A DNA stretch of 64,000 nt from Actinocatenispora thailandica (GTDB lineage Bacteria; Actinomycetota; Actinomycetes; Mycobacteriales; Micromonosporaceae), in contig NZ_AP023355.1 of the NCBI RefSeq assembly GCF_016865425.1, positions 5,516,198 through 5,580,197 of the forward strand. The letters run 5' to 3'. Of the stretch, positions 18,030 to 26,607 are shown piece by piece; the stretch's first letter is position 1; each line of letters starts with the position of its first letter. The notes beneath the pieces were generated by a model. That model searched no databases, was not told the origin of the DNA, and was given only the letters and a program-made list of their open reading frames with translations. Both the position numbers and the translations under genes were made by a program.

Positions 18030-18524
18030 GTGACCGCAGCACGTTCCGGCACCGGCCAGGTGCCCGAGTGGTACTACGAGGACCTCGTCCCCGGCCGTAG
18101 CTTCGACCTCGGCGAGACCGTCGTGGACGGCACCGAGATGCTCGCGTTCGCGCAGCGCTTCGACCCGCAGTGGTACCACGTCGACGAGAGGCTCGCCGCG
18201 GACAGCGAGTACGGCGGGCTGATCGCGAGCGGGTGGTTCACCGCCTCGCTGTTCATGCGCGGCTACGTCGACCGGGTACTGTCCCGCGCCGCCGCCGCTG
18301 CCTCCCCGGGCCTGGAGGAGCTGCGCTGGAAGGCGCCGGTACGCGCCGGCGACACGCTGACCGGTGAGCTGCACGTGCTGGACCGCTCCCCCTCCGCGAC
18401 CCGGCCCGACCTCGGTACCGTCCAGCTCGCCGGGTCGCTGTCTCGCCGGGGCACCGGCGGCGAGCCCGACGTACCGGTGCTGCTGCTGCGCTTCCGCGGC
18501 TGGTTCACCCGCCGCCCGAGCTGA
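18030..18524 (+). CDS. MaoC-family (hot-dog fold) dehydratase
   Basis: 164 residues beginning at a GTG. The MaoC/R-specific hydratase pattern is visible: EDLVPGRSFDLGETVVDGTE, then FAQRFDPQWYHVDERLAADS where the Asp and His of the hydratase-2 motif lie, and YGGLIASGWFTASLFMR. The second half has the usual WKAPVRAGDTLTGELHVL strand. Likely acts on enoyl-CoA thioesters; substrate unknown. The IMPase-like gene follows 81 bases downstream on the same strand. Confidence 0.85.
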   Translation: MTAARSGTGQVPEWYYEDLVPGRSFDLGETVVDGTEMLAFAQRFDPQWYHVDERLAADSEYGGLIASGWFTASLFMRGYVDRVLSRAAAAASPGLEELRWKAPVRAGDTLTGELHVLDRSPSATRPDLGTVQLAGSLSRRGTGGEPDVPVLLLRFRGWFTRRPS

Positions 18525-18605
18525 CCCCGCCGCCCCACCCGCCCGCAGCGCGGGAGCGAGGCAGGTCCCTGGTCGGCGCGGACCGAGCCTGCATAGGGTG
18601 AGCGG

Positions 18606-19403
18606 ATGGCGATCGGCGATGCGGAGTTGGCGGTGGCGGCGGCGCAGGCCGGTGCCCTGATCGTCCGCGAGCGGTACGGGACGGCGCTGGCCCGGCACGA
18701 CAAGGGCGGCGGCGACTTCGCGACGGCCGCCGACATCGAGGCCGAGCGGGCGATCCTGGACATGCTGCGGTCGGCCCGGCCGGACGACGCGGTCACCGGG
18801 GAGGAGTCCGGTGACAGCGGCCCCGCCGGCGCCGAACGCCGCTGGCTGGTCGATCCGCTGTGCGGCACCCTCAACTACGCCGCCGGCACCATGCTGGTCG
18901 CGGTGAACGTCGCACTGCGAACCGCCGGCGCGACGATCGCGGCGGTGGCCGATCCGTTCACCGACGAGGTGTTCTGGACCGACGGCCGCCGCGCCGCGGT
19001 GCGCCGGGCCGGCGGTGACGAACCGCTGGCCCCGTCCGGCGAATCGCGGCTGGTGGACGTCAACCTGGATCCGCCGTTCCCGAACGGGGCGCGGTTCCGC
19101 GCGGTCCGGCTGCTCGCCGATGCCGGCTTCGCCGAACGCTTCCGCCCGCGGGTGCTGTCCACCAGCCTGCCGCTGACCTGGGTGGCGGCCGGCCGGCGCG
19201 CCGGGTACGTGACGGACGGCGGGCTGGCGTCCGGGGTGCACGGTGCCGCCGGTGTCGCGCTGTGCCAGGCGGCCGGCTGCGTGGTCACCGGGCTCGACGG
19301 TGCCCCGCTCGGCAGCGGGATCGGTGGCCTGGTCGCGGCCGCGGACGCCGGGACGCACGCCGCGCTGATCGACCTGATCGCCGGCCAGCCGGTGGACGCC
19401 TGA
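18606..19403 (+). CDS. Inositol monophosphatase-like protein with altered metal site
   Basis: 265 residues with the overall IMPase/FBPase fold: GDFATAADIEAERAIL, then VTGEESGD (first metal Glu), RRWLVDPLCGTLNYAAGT, and the C-terminal SGVHGAAGVALCQAAGC. In canonical members the second motif is DPxDGTxNF and the C-terminal one is WDxAAG. Here the second Asp is Cys and the W-D pair is V-H, so two of the usual metal-binding residues are replaced. The enzyme may therefore be inactive or specialised. Start ATG 18606. Confidence 0.8.
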   Translation: MAIGDAELAVAAAQAGALIVRERYGTALARHDKGGGDFATAADIEAERAILDMLRSARPDDAVTGEESGDSGPAGAERRWLVDPLCGTLNYAAGTMLVAVNVALRTAGATIAAVADPFTDEVFWTDGRRAAVRRAGGDEPLAPSGESRLVDVNLDPPFPNGARFRAVRLLADAGFAERFRPRVLSTSLPLTWVAAGRRAGYVTDGGLASGVHGAAGVALCQAAGCVVTGLDGAPLGSGIGGLVAAADAGTHAALIDLIAGQPVDA

Positions 19404-19470
19404 CGCCCGCCCGGAACGCCGCGCGGCGACGGGGCCGGCGCCGCCGAGCGGGCGACTCCCCGACGGCCGC

Positions 19471-19980
19471 TCAGGCGTCGGCGCGGCTGTCGTCCTGCTC
19501 GACCAGCTGGTAGAGCACGCCGTGGGTACGCTCGACGTGCGGGACGTCCTTGAGCACGATCTGGCCGTGCTCGCCGGCCGACTCGATCACCAGCGTGCCG
19601 CAGCCGAGCATCCGCTCGAACAGGTTGTGCTCGAACGACACATCGTTGATCCGGTCCAGCGGGATGTCGCGGCCCTTGCGCGAGATCACCCCGGAACGCA
19701 GCAGGATCCGGTGCGTGGTGAACACGTAGTGCGTGGTGGCCCAGGTGATCAGCCGCCGCAGCGGGTAAATGACGAGCAGCAGCACCGCCAGCCCGAGGAT
19801 GATGTAGCGCAGGATCTGCCACGGCGCGTACACCACGCCGGCGATCGCGGCGGCCAGCACGAGCAGCGTGAACAGGAACGCACCGACCAGGCGCTTCCAG
19901 TGCGGATGCAACCGCAGCGCGACCCGCTCCTCGGCGACGAGCAAGTTCTCCGGGAAACCCACGACGACCTCCTGCCGCAC
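19471..19980 (-). CDS. Bacterial PH-domain membrane protein
   Basis: 169 residues: short N-terminus, two TM helices (LVGAFLFTLLVLAAAIAGVV and YIILGLAVLLLVIYPL), then a bacterial PH (YdbS/YdbT-like) domain with TTHRILLRSGVISRKGRDIP and DRINDVSFEHNLFERMLGCG. Equivalent to the PH-domain gene beside birA and the GtrA gene in mycobacteria (Rv3278c). Role unknown; envelope-associated. It converges on the IMPase-like gene. Confidence 0.88.
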   Translation of the reverse strand: MRQEVVVGFPENLLVAEERVALRLHPHWKRLVGAFLFTLLVLAAAIAGVVYAPWQILRYIILGLAVLLLVIYPLRRLITWATTHYVFTTHRILLRSGVISRKGRDIPLDRINDVSFEHNLFERMLGCGTLVIESAGEHGQIVLKDVPHVERTHGVLYQLVEQDDSRADA

Positions 19981-20045
19981 CGACCGATTCCCCGGGAAAT
20001 CTAGTCGACTCGCGCCAGTGCCGCCCGGCGAGCGCCCGGGTACGG

Positions 20046-20777
20046 TCAGTGCACCCGGAGCTGGTCGTGCCCGGTGAGCTGGAGGACGACGTCGACGTCG
20101 GTCGGCGCCAGCCCGGTCGTCCGGGTGAACCGGGCCAGGCTCTCCGACAGGTACGCCTGCACGTGCGGCACGTCGGCGTCGGCACGCAGCTCCAGCCGGG
20201 CGTACACCCGAGGTTCGGCGGCGTCGCCGCCGAGTGCCACGCTGACCCGCCGTACCTTCGGGTGCCGGGCCAGGTCGCGCTCGATGCCGTGCACCAGCGC
20301 CACCGCCCGTACCCGGGTGCGCCCCGGCCCGGGGGCCCGCCCGTTCCCGCTGCCGTCGGCACCGGCACCCGCCCCCGGCGCGACCGCTTCCTCGCCGGGC
20401 CCCGGCCCGCCCGGCGCATCGGCGCCGCGGCCGACACCATCCGGCGCATCGGCGCCGCGGCCGACATCATCCGGCGCGTCGGCGCCCACCACGGGATCGG
20501 TGAGCAACAGGTCCGGCATCGGACGGCCGCGGCCGGAGACGAGTTGCGCGCGCACCAGCAGCACCCCGAGCGCGGCCAGCAGTACGCCGGCGAGGGCGGT
20601 GACGATCCAGGCGGTGGTGCCCCAGTCGTGCCAGCGGTCGCGCACCGCGGCGGGCAGCAGCCGGGTCGACGAGTCGACGGCGGGTACCAGGCCGAGTCCG
20701 GCGACACCGACGGCGAGCCCACCGACCAGCAGTACGGCCCCGACGATCGCGAACAGGACCCGGTTGCCGCGGTCCAT
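20046..20777 (-). CDS. Asp23-cluster membrane protein, C-terminal gene
   Basis: 243 residues from the ATG at 20777, which overlaps the upstream stop. Two TM helices lie in the first 90 residues (RVLFAIVGAVLLVGGLAVGV and WIVTALAGVLLAALGVLLV). A linker of repeated GADAPDDVGRG-type units follows, then a cytosolic domain (VRAVALVHGIERDLARHPKV...TDVDVVLQLTG) whose beta-alpha pattern resembles the Asp23/AmaP C-terminal part. Probably an anchor or partner for the Asp23 proteins of the same operon; inferred from context. Confidence 0.75.
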   Translation of the reverse strand: MDRGNRVLFAIVGAVLLVGGLAVGVAGLGLVPAVDSSTRLLPAAVRDRWHDWGTTAWIVTALAGVLLAALGVLLVRAQLVSGRGRPMPDLLLTDPVVGADAPDDVGRGADAPDGVGRGADAPGGPGPGEEAVAPGAGAGADGSGNGRAPGPGRTRVRAVALVHGIERDLARHPKVRRVSVALGGDAAEPRVYARLELRADADVPHVQAYLSESLARFTRTTGLAPTDVDVVLQLTGHDQLRVH

Positions 20778-21319
20778 CACGCCACCCGCCGGGGCCGGCG
20801 CATCGACACCCGCAGCTTCACCGGCAGCGGCGCCGCGATCCGGTCCAGCTGGCCCGCCACCACCTCGCGTACCTGGCCGCGCGAGTCGCCGCGCCCGCGC
20901 GGGCTGACCGTCAGCCGCCACCGGGATCGCTTGCCGCGCAACCGCGCGGTGGTCTCGCCGACCCCTGCGACGGCATCGACCGCGACGCACAGCTGGCGCT
21001 CCACCGAGCGCCGGTACACCGACCAGCGCACCGGCTCGGTCCCGGTGCGGCGGCGGATCGCGAGCAGCCGCGGCGCCCACGGCCGTACCTGCACGAACAG
21101 CAGCAACAGGCCGACCGCGGCGACCGCGAAGGCGATGGCCAGCACGATCGGATCGCCCAGCGTGCTGCGCTGCAACGGGGCCAGCCAGGTGTCGAACCGG
21201 ATCAGCCACGGCGGGCGACCGACCGCGGCCAGCACCGCCTCTGCGGCGAGCAGCAGGCCACCGGCCAGCAGCGCCAGCCCGAACAACAGCGCCAGCAGCC
21301 GGTTGACCAGCCGCATCAC
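20777..21319 (-). CDS. Asp23-cluster membrane protein (DUF6286-like)
   Basis: 180 residues with two N-terminal TM helices (NRLLALLFGLALLAGGLLLA and PIVLAIAFAVAAVGLLLLFV), the arrangement of AmaP-like anchors. An Arg-rich cytosolic domain of alternating strands follows (RQLCVAVDAVAGVGETTARLRGK). The start (21319, or 21316 for the second Met) overlaps the end of the preceding gene, so translation is coupled. Likely positions Asp23-family proteins at the membrane. Confidence 0.75.
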   Translation of the reverse strand: MMRLVNRLLALLFGLALLAGGLLLAAEAVLAAVGRPPWLIRFDTWLAPLQRSTLGDPIVLAIAFAVAAVGLLLLFVQVRPWAPRLLAIRRRTGTEPVRWSVYRRSVERQLCVAVDAVAGVGETTARLRGKRSRWRLTVSPRGRGDSRGQVREVVAGQLDRIAAPLPVKLRVSMRRPRRVA

Positions 21320-21648
21320 GACGCCCCGGTACCGAACGGGCCGGAACGCAGCGCGCTGTCCTCCACGTCCTCGACGACGACCTCGACCCGGCGCCGGTCG
21401 TCGGCGCCGGACAGCACCGCGCCGACCGCGTGCACCACGCCGGTGATCACCGGCTCCAGCGGGAACCGGTCGACCGCGATGTGCACCGACACCGCGGTGC
21501 TGCCGAGCCGCACGCCGGGCACGGTCCCGCCGGGAACGTGCGTGACCGCCGGGATCAGCCCGCCGGCGACCAGCCGCGACACCCCCGGCGTGGCACCGGC
21601 AGCGGCGGCGACGGCACGGGCCAGCGCGACCCGATCCGAACCGACCAC
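21316..21648 (-). CDS. Small Asp23/Gls24-like cytosolic protein
   Basis: 110 residues lying one base downstream of the Asp23 gene and overlapping the following gene by four bases. The pattern AAAAGATPGVSRLVAGGL ... VSVHIAVDRFPLEPVITGVV ... RRVEVVVEDVEDSAL mimics the alpha-beta layout of Gls24 domains, with an Asp/Glu-rich end. Weak family similarity by eye; placement is the main support. Confidence 0.7.
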   Translation of the reverse strand: MVGSDRVALARAVAAAAGATPGVSRLVAGGLIPAVTHVPGGTVPGVRLGSTAVSVHIAVDRFPLEPVITGVVHAVGAVLSGADDRRRVEVVVEDVEDSALRSGPFGTGAS

Positions 21649-21649
21649 G

Positions 21650-22183
21650 TCACTGCACCCGCGGCTGGCTGGGCTCGCTGGTCTCCTGGCCCTCGACGTA
21701 GATGTCGTCGACGTTGATGTTCACCTCGACCACGCGCAGCCCGGTCATTCCCTCGACCCGTTCGATCACGTTGTTGCGCACCGCCTCGGTCACCTCGACG
21801 ATGTTCTGCCCGTACCAGGTGACCAGGTCCAGGTCGACCGCGGTCTCCCGCTCGCCGACCTCCACGGACACGCCCTGCGCGGCGGCGTCGACCTCGTTGC
21901 TGCCGGGCACCAGGGAGCGCAACTGCCCCATCCGGCGCGCGAACCCGGTTCCCATCGAGTACACGCCGGGTATCTCCCGGGCGGACAAGCCGGCGATCTT
22001 CGCGACCACCCCGTCCGCGATCCGCGTCTGGCCGTGCTCGGTGGTCAGCGCGGCATGGCTGGGGGGCGCGCCCGGCGCCGATCCGGTGCGCCGCGGCCCG
22101 CCCGTGGCGCCGCTGCCCGCACCGGTGCCCGCGCCGCCACCGTCCCGCTCCGCCGCCGTGGTCGACGAACTGCTCGCCATCAC
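21650..22183 (-). CDS. Asp23/Gls24 family envelope stress response protein
   Basis: 177 residues. After a Gly/Ala/Ser-rich N-terminal tail comes the Asp23 domain: TRIADGVVAKIAGLSAREIPGV, LDLVTWYGQNIVEVTEAVRN and VVEVNINVDDIYVE, all highly typical. Members form membrane-associated assemblies through AmaP-type anchors and respond to alkaline or envelope stress. The downstream genes encode two-TM partners, completing the operon. Confidence 0.92.
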   Translation of the reverse strand: MMASSSSTTAAERDGGGAGTGAGSGATGGPRRTGSAPGAPPSHAALTTEHGQTRIADGVVAKIAGLSAREIPGVYSMGTGFARRMGQLRSLVPGSNEVDAAAQGVSVEVGERETAVDLDLVTWYGQNIVEVTEAVRNNVIERVEGMTGLRVVEVNINVDDIYVEGQETSEPSQPRVQ

Positions 22184-22272
22184 CGGACCCCTTCCCGTCG
22201 CCTACCACATCCGTTGCCACATCTGGCCCGCCACCGGTCGAGATGCCGGGCCCACCCGGCACGATCGAACCG

Positions 22273-22464
22273 TCAGCGGGGCCGCTTCGACGAGCCGAAC
22301 CGGTCGGTCAGGTCACCGAGGCTGATGTCGCCTTCCAGTACCCGCACGATCACGTAGCCGACGAGCCCGGCGGCGACCCCGCCGACCGCGACGAGGAAGC
22401 CGACGCTCGCCCACAGCCAGGCGATCAACAGCCCGACCAGGAAGGCGTACTGCCGGTGGGACAT
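22273..22464 (-). CDS. Small DUF2273-like membrane protein
   Basis: 63 residues from the ATG at 22464, with GAGGAGGAG seven bases upstream, an unusually strong ribosome site. Two TM helices fill the protein (AFLVGLLIAWLWASVGFLVA and GVAAGLVGYVIVRVLEGDIS), ending in DRFGSSKRPR. Such small proteins are regular members of Asp23/AmaP operons. It is first in the five-gene minus-strand cluster. Confidence 0.82.
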   Translation of the reverse strand: MSHRQYAFLVGLLIAWLWASVGFLVAVGGVAAGLVGYVIVRVLEGDISLGDLTDRFGSSKRPR

Positions 22465-22653
22465 CACTCCTCCTCGCCGCCGCGGCCCGGCCGTTCCCGT
22501 GTCACGGCAGGTTGGTACCAGCGTGATCCATTTCCGCAGGCGACGCGGCCGAATCCAGCAATTGCCGCCCAGGACGGGTGGTCCGGCCGAGCCGGAGCGC
22601 GCTGTCACCGGCGGAGCGCGCCGTGGGAGCGGAGCGCGCCGTGAGCGACGGGG

Positions 22654-23541
22654 TCAGGGGGTGGCGGGGCGAACGTGAGTGACGTCGCCGGCGGCGAGCG
22701 GGACCGTGCGACCGTCCTCGGCGGTGACGACCAACCGGCCGTCGTCGTCGACGTCGACGGCCCGGCCGACCAGGGTGTCGCCGTCCGGCAGCGCCACCCG
22801 TACCTGGCTGCCGAGCGTGCCGCTGGCCTGCCGGTACGCGGCGGCGAGGCCGCTGCCGACCGGATCACCGTCGGCCGCCCGGTACCGCCCGTACCAGTCG
22901 GCCAGCCCGCGCAGCAGCGCTCGCAGCAGCGGATCCCGGTCGGTGCAGGTACCGCCGGCGAGCGCGAGCGAGGTCGCGTCGGCGCGCGGCAACTCGTCGG
23001 CGCGCAGCGTCACGTTGAGCCCGATGCCGAGCACCACCGCCGGGCCGTCGCCGGCCGGGTCCGGCACCATCTCGGCGAGGATGCCGGCGCACTTGCCCGT
23101 CGCCGGCTCCCCCGCCGGCCCGACGAGCAGGTCGTTCGGCCACTTCACCGCGGCCGACACCGCCGCCAGCCGGTGCACCGTGTCGCGCAGCGCGACCGCG
23201 GCGAGCAGGGTGAGCCAGCCGTACCGGGCCGGCGGCACGGGCCGGTGGCCGTCCGGGTCGGTGCGGCCGGGCCGGAGCAGCACGCTGACGTGCAGTCCGG
23301 CCCGCGCCGGCGAGGTCCAGGTGCGCCCCAGCCGGCCCTTCCCGGCGACCTGCTGCTCGGCGACCAGCACCAGCCCCTCGGGCGCCCCGCCGGCCGCGGC
23401 GGCGGCCACGTCGGTGTTGGTCGAGCCGGTGCTCGGCACCACCCGTACCTCGGTCCACAGCCCGCCGGGGCGCACCAGCACCCGCGCCAACGCCTCCGCC
23501 GACAGCGGCGGCCGTCCCAGATCCGAGTACGCCGAACTCAT
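22654..23541 (-). CDS. birA: Biotin--[acetyl-CoA-carboxylase] ligase
   Basis: 295 residues, class I (no DNA-binding domain). The biotinyl-5'-AMP loop reads QQVAGKGRLGRTWTSPA (GRGRxGRxW type). Further landmarks are STGSTNTDVAAAAA, KWPNDLL (catalytic Lys region), GKCAGILAEM and GIGLNV, and a C-terminal SH3-like domain (GSQVRVALPDGDTLVGRAVD). It attaches biotin to the carrier subunit of acyl-CoA carboxylases; accD5/accE5 subunits are encoded nearby, the conserved actinobacterial order. Confidence 0.95.
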   Translation of the reverse strand: MSSAYSDLGRPPLSAEALARVLVRPGGLWTEVRVVPSTGSTNTDVAAAAAGGAPEGLVLVAEQQVAGKGRLGRTWTSPARAGLHVSVLLRPGRTDPDGHRPVPPARYGWLTLLAAVALRDTVHRLAAVSAAVKWPNDLLVGPAGEPATGKCAGILAEMVPDPAGDGPAVVLGIGLNVTLRADELPRADATSLALAGGTCTDRDPLLRALLRGLADWYGRYRAADGDPVGSGLAAAYRQASGTLGSQVRVALPDGDTLVGRAVDVDDDGRLVVTAEDGRTVPLAAGDVTHVRPATP

Positions 23542-23583
23542 CCGCCCAGGCTACGACCCGTCCCGGGCCGGGCCGCCGCCGAT

Positions 23584-23671
23584 CTTGGCTTCGCGCCCGG
23601 AACGCGGGCACGACCCTCGATCGGCGGCTTGGCTTCGCGCCCGGAACGCGGGCACGGCCCTCGATCGGCGA
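23584..23671. repeat. 44-bp tandem repeat, two copies
   Basis: Two adjacent 44-bp units (23584-23627 and 23628-23671) with about one difference, plus a decayed third fragment to about 23700, all in the gap between birA and the rifampin phosphotransferase gene. Each contains GCCCGGAACGCGGGC, able to form a small hairpin. Confidence 0.75.
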
Positions 23672-23736
23672 GGCGGGCGGGCACGACCCCCTCGATCGGC
23701 AACGGGAACGGGCCGGGGACCCGATCGGCGCGGCGG

Positions 23737-26400
23737 TCAGTCGAGCAGTTCGACGTAGCCGTCGGTGCCGTGCACCCGGATGCGTTGCCCGTCGCGGATC
23801 AGGCGGGTGGCGTCCTGGACCCCGACGACGGCCGGCAGGCCGTACTCCCGGGCGATCACCGCGCCGTGCGTCATCAGCCCACCGACCTCGGTCACCAGGC
23901 CACCGATCCCGACGAACACCGGTACCCAGCTGGGGTCGGTGAACGTGGTGACCAGGATGTCGCCGGCGGCGAGGTCGGCCTGCGCCATGTCCAGCACGAC
24001 CCGGGCCCGCCCTTCCACGGTGCCGGCGGAGACCGCGATGCCGGCGAGCGCGTCGGCCGGCACGTCGTCCCGGCGGTACGCCCCGGCGACGGCCTCGCCG
24101 TCCGAGGTGAGCACCCGTGGCGGGGTGAGTGCCTGGTACCGCGCGAAGTCCGCCTTGCGCTGCCGGATCAGCTCGGCGTCGGCCCGGTGGGTGCGCACCA
24201 CCTCCTGCAACTCGGCGACCGTGAGGTAGTGGGCGTCCGTCGCGTCGGGCAGCACGCCGGCGTCGACCAGCCGGTCGGCCTCCCGCATGATCGCCCGCTT
24301 GTACAGCAGGTAGCGGCTGACCATCGCGTACTTCGGGTACTCCCGGTAGCCGGTGAAGGTGCGGACCCGGTCGATCATCCGCTTGGTCTCGGCGGCGCGT
24401 TCGGCCCCGTCCGGCAGCGCGCGCAGCCGGGCCAGCACGTCCCGCTCGAACTCCGCCGCCTCCCGCCGCCCCTGCTCGAACCGCCGCGCACCGGCGCCCG
24501 GTTCGAACCCGCGGACGTTGGCGAGGATCGCGGCGATCAGCATGCTCGGCCGTTCGCTCCACCGCGGCCGGGTGATGTCCACCTCGCCGGGGCAGCGCAT
24601 CCCGTACCGGTCGAGGAAACCGCGGATGGCGTCGTACGCGTCCCGGCCGCCGGGCAGCGCCGGCAGTTCGGCCAGGAAGCCGTCGTCGTCGACCTGCTCC
24701 AGGAACGCCACCACCTCGGGGTGAGCCCGGATCACGTCGGCGACGTCCAGCAGCGCCAGCCCCATCTCGGCGGTCACGTTGCCGGGTACCGACTGGCTGA
24801 GCGTGTCGGCCGCGTTCGTGACGCCGAGCCAGTCGGCCAGGTGGTCGTTGAGCCACCAGGCGGCCTCCATCGCGGCCATGATCACCTGATGGCTGCGCGG
24901 CCCGAACAGGGTCGGTTTCAGCTCGCCCGTCAGGTCGGTCCTGATGAAGTCGAACAGTTCCGGCCCGGTCCGGGTCGGGATCTCGCGCCGCAACTCCTCG
25001 ATCGACCGGCGGCTCCGCTCGACCAGTTCGTCCACGACGGCCGGATCGGTGGGCAGCGGGGCGGGCGGCTCGGCAGGGGCCGGCGGCGGGTCGGTGGGCT
25101 TGGCGGCCGGCGCCGGCGGGACGAAGTCGCCGCGGTCCAGGATGGTGCGCAGCGCGTCGCCGGTCAGCGGGTCGGACCGGCTGACCATCGCCACCGTGGC
25201 GCCGTCCGGCGCCGCCAGGATGCGGGTGGCGTCCACGAACAGCCGACCCCCGGCCTCGTGCATCGGCCCGGCCGCGGTCAGCTGCCACATCGAGATGCCC
25301 AGCGGCTTCCAGGCATCGGTCATCATCTGCTGGTGCCCGACGGACAGGAAGACGTGGTTCGCGCCGTCTCCGGCCACCGCGGGGATGGGGAACAGCGTGG
25401 TGATGGGCCGGCTCTGCACGACCTGGAAGTCACCCTCGGGACCGACCGAGCTGGCACTGTCGGCGCCGCCGACACCGTCGGCGGCGCCGACCGAGCCGGC
25501 ACCGTCGGTGAGGCACCATTCGATGTCCTGCGGGCAGCCGAAGTGTGCCTCGATCCGCCGGCCGAGCCGGGCCAGCCGCAGCACCTGCTCGTCGGTGAGT
25601 ACCGGTTGGTGCCGCCGGCCCGGCTCGACCTCCCGTTCCTCGGTGCCGCCGGCCGACGTGGCGTGCAGCGCGTGCTGTTTGGTGGCGATCGTGCGGTCCA
25701 GCACCTCGCCGTCCCGCACGGTGTAGCGGTCCGCGTTCGCCTGGCCGGACACCAGCGCCTCGCCGAGGCCGAGGGTGGCCTCGATCGAGATCACCTTCCG
25801 GTTGCCGGTGATCGGGTCGGCGGTGAACAGCACCCCGGCCGCCTGGGCGGCGACCATCCGCTGGACCACCACCGCCATCCGAACCGTCCGGTCGCCGAAC
25901 CCGTTGCGCAGCCGGTAGGTGACCGCCCGCTCGGTGAACAGGGACGCCCAGCACCGGGCGACGTGCCGGAGCACCTCCGGGCCGGCGATGTTCAGGTAGC
26001 TGTCCTGCTGGCCGGCGAACGACGCGGTCGGCGAGTCCTCCGCCGTCGCGCTGGACCGCACGGCGTAGCCGGCCCGGTCGCCGAGCCGGACGAGTCGCGC
26101 CTCGATCGCCGCCGCCACCTCGGCCGGCACGGTGATCTTCTCGATTTCTCGCCGGATCTCCGCGCTCAGCGCGCGGATGCCGTCCTGGTCCCCCGGTCCC
26201 AGCCGGGCCAGCCGCTCGATTCCCGCCCCGACCGACGGCGCCGTGGACAGCGCCCGGTCGAAGGCGTCGGTCGTCACGCAGAAGCCGTCCGGTACCTGGA
26301 CGCCGTCGATCCGGGTGAGTTCCCCCAGGTGCGCGCCCTTACCGCCGGCGCGACCCCGCTGCGTCCGGTCGATGTCGTGAAGGCTCGACACGTATGCCAA
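23737..26400 (-). CDS. rph: Rifampin phosphotransferase / PEP-synthase-like phosphotransferase
   Basis: 887 residues from a TTG with GAGGAG upstream. The N-terminal ATP-binding domain has GGKGAHLGELTRIDGVQVPD, AVRSSATAEDSPTASFAGQQ and LFTADPITGNRKVISIEAT. A central helical region with TAWWLN-like segments follows, then a C-terminal swivelling His domain TEVGGLMTHGAVIAREYGLP, whose His carries the phosphate. Length and domain order (ATP-grasp, substrate domain, His domain) match rifampin phosphotransferases, which inactivate rifamycins by transferring the beta-phosphate of ATP; a PEP synthase would have a PEP-binding TIM barrel instead. No exact 19-bp rifamycin-associated element was found upstream, so induction by rifampin is uncertain. 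Confidence 0.85.
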   Translation of the reverse strand: MAYVSSLHDIDRTQRGRAGGKGAHLGELTRIDGVQVPDGFCVTTDAFDRALSTAPSVGAGIERLARLGPGDQDGIRALSAEIRREIEKITVPAEVAAAIEARLVRLGDRAGYAVRSSATAEDSPTASFAGQQDSYLNIAGPEVLRHVARCWASLFTERAVTYRLRNGFGDRTVRMAVVVQRMVAAQAAGVLFTADPITGNRKVISIEATLGLGEALVSGQANADRYTVRDGEVLDRTIATKQHALHATSAGGTEEREVEPGRRHQPVLTDEQVLRLARLGRRIEAHFGCPQDIEWCLTDGAGSVGAADGVGGADSASSVGPEGDFQVVQSRPITTLFPIPAVAGDGANHVFLSVGHQQMMTDAWKPLGISMWQLTAAGPMHEAGGRLFVDATRILAAPDGATVAMVSRSDPLTGDALRTILDRGDFVPPAPAAKPTDPPPAPAEPPAPLPTDPAVVDELVERSRRSIEELRREIPTRTGPELFDFIRTDLTGELKPTLFGPRSHQVIMAAMEAAWWLNDHLADWLGVTNAADTLSQSVPGNVTAEMGLALLDVADVIRAHPEVVAFLEQVDDDGFLAELPALPGGRDAYDAIRGFLDRYGMRCPGEVDITRPRWSERPSMLIAAILANVRGFEPGAGARRFEQGRREAAEFERDVLARLRALPDGAERAAETKRMIDRVRTFTGYREYPKYAMVSRYLLYKRAIMREADRLVDAGVLPDATDAHYLTVAELQEVVRTHRADAELIRQRKADFARYQALTPPRVLTSDGEAVAGAYRRDDVPADALAGIAVSAGTVEGRARVVLDMAQADLAAGDILVTTFTDPSWVPVFVGIGGLVTEVGGLMTHGAVIAREYGLPAVVGVQDATRLIRDGQRIRVHGTDGYVELLD

Positions 26401-26487
26401 TTCCGCCCGCTCCTCAATGGTGTTCCAGCACGTGGCGGCCGATTATGACGCAGAAATCGGCTGGCCATGAGCGGCACTTTTCGGGTA

Positions 26488-26540
26488 TAAAATGAGAGTG
26501 GGGCAAGGGGCGCACCGGATTCGGGCGCCCTTTTTCTTTC
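26488..26540 (+). promoter_or_regulatory. -10-like box followed at once by a T-tailed intrinsic hairpin
   Basis: TATAAA at 26488-26493, then GGGCGC / GCGCCC (26510-26515 with 26527-26532, 11-base loop) and a TTTTTCTTT tract on the plus strand. It lies between the divergent rph and accD5 genes, 67 bases before accD5. It could end a very short leader transcript (attenuation) or insulate accD5. A T-tailed hairpin is rare in this window. Confidence 0.5.
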
Positions 26541-26607
26541 CCCCGCAAATCACGCACCACCGGCCGGCCCGGCGGGCCGGAAGGCGGCCGGCGTTAGGCT
26601 GCCCGGC

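Noticed and set aside
22675-26448. A 1,257-codon open frame on the plus strand
   Set aside because: Antisense to birA and the rifampin phosphotransferase gene; amino-acid content is the Arg/Gly/Pro/Val-rich pattern of GC-rich shadow frames.
26400-26607. Rifamycin-associated element upstream of rph
   Set aside because: Only a partial resemblance (GGGGCAAGGGG) was found; the expected 19-bp palindrome is absent.
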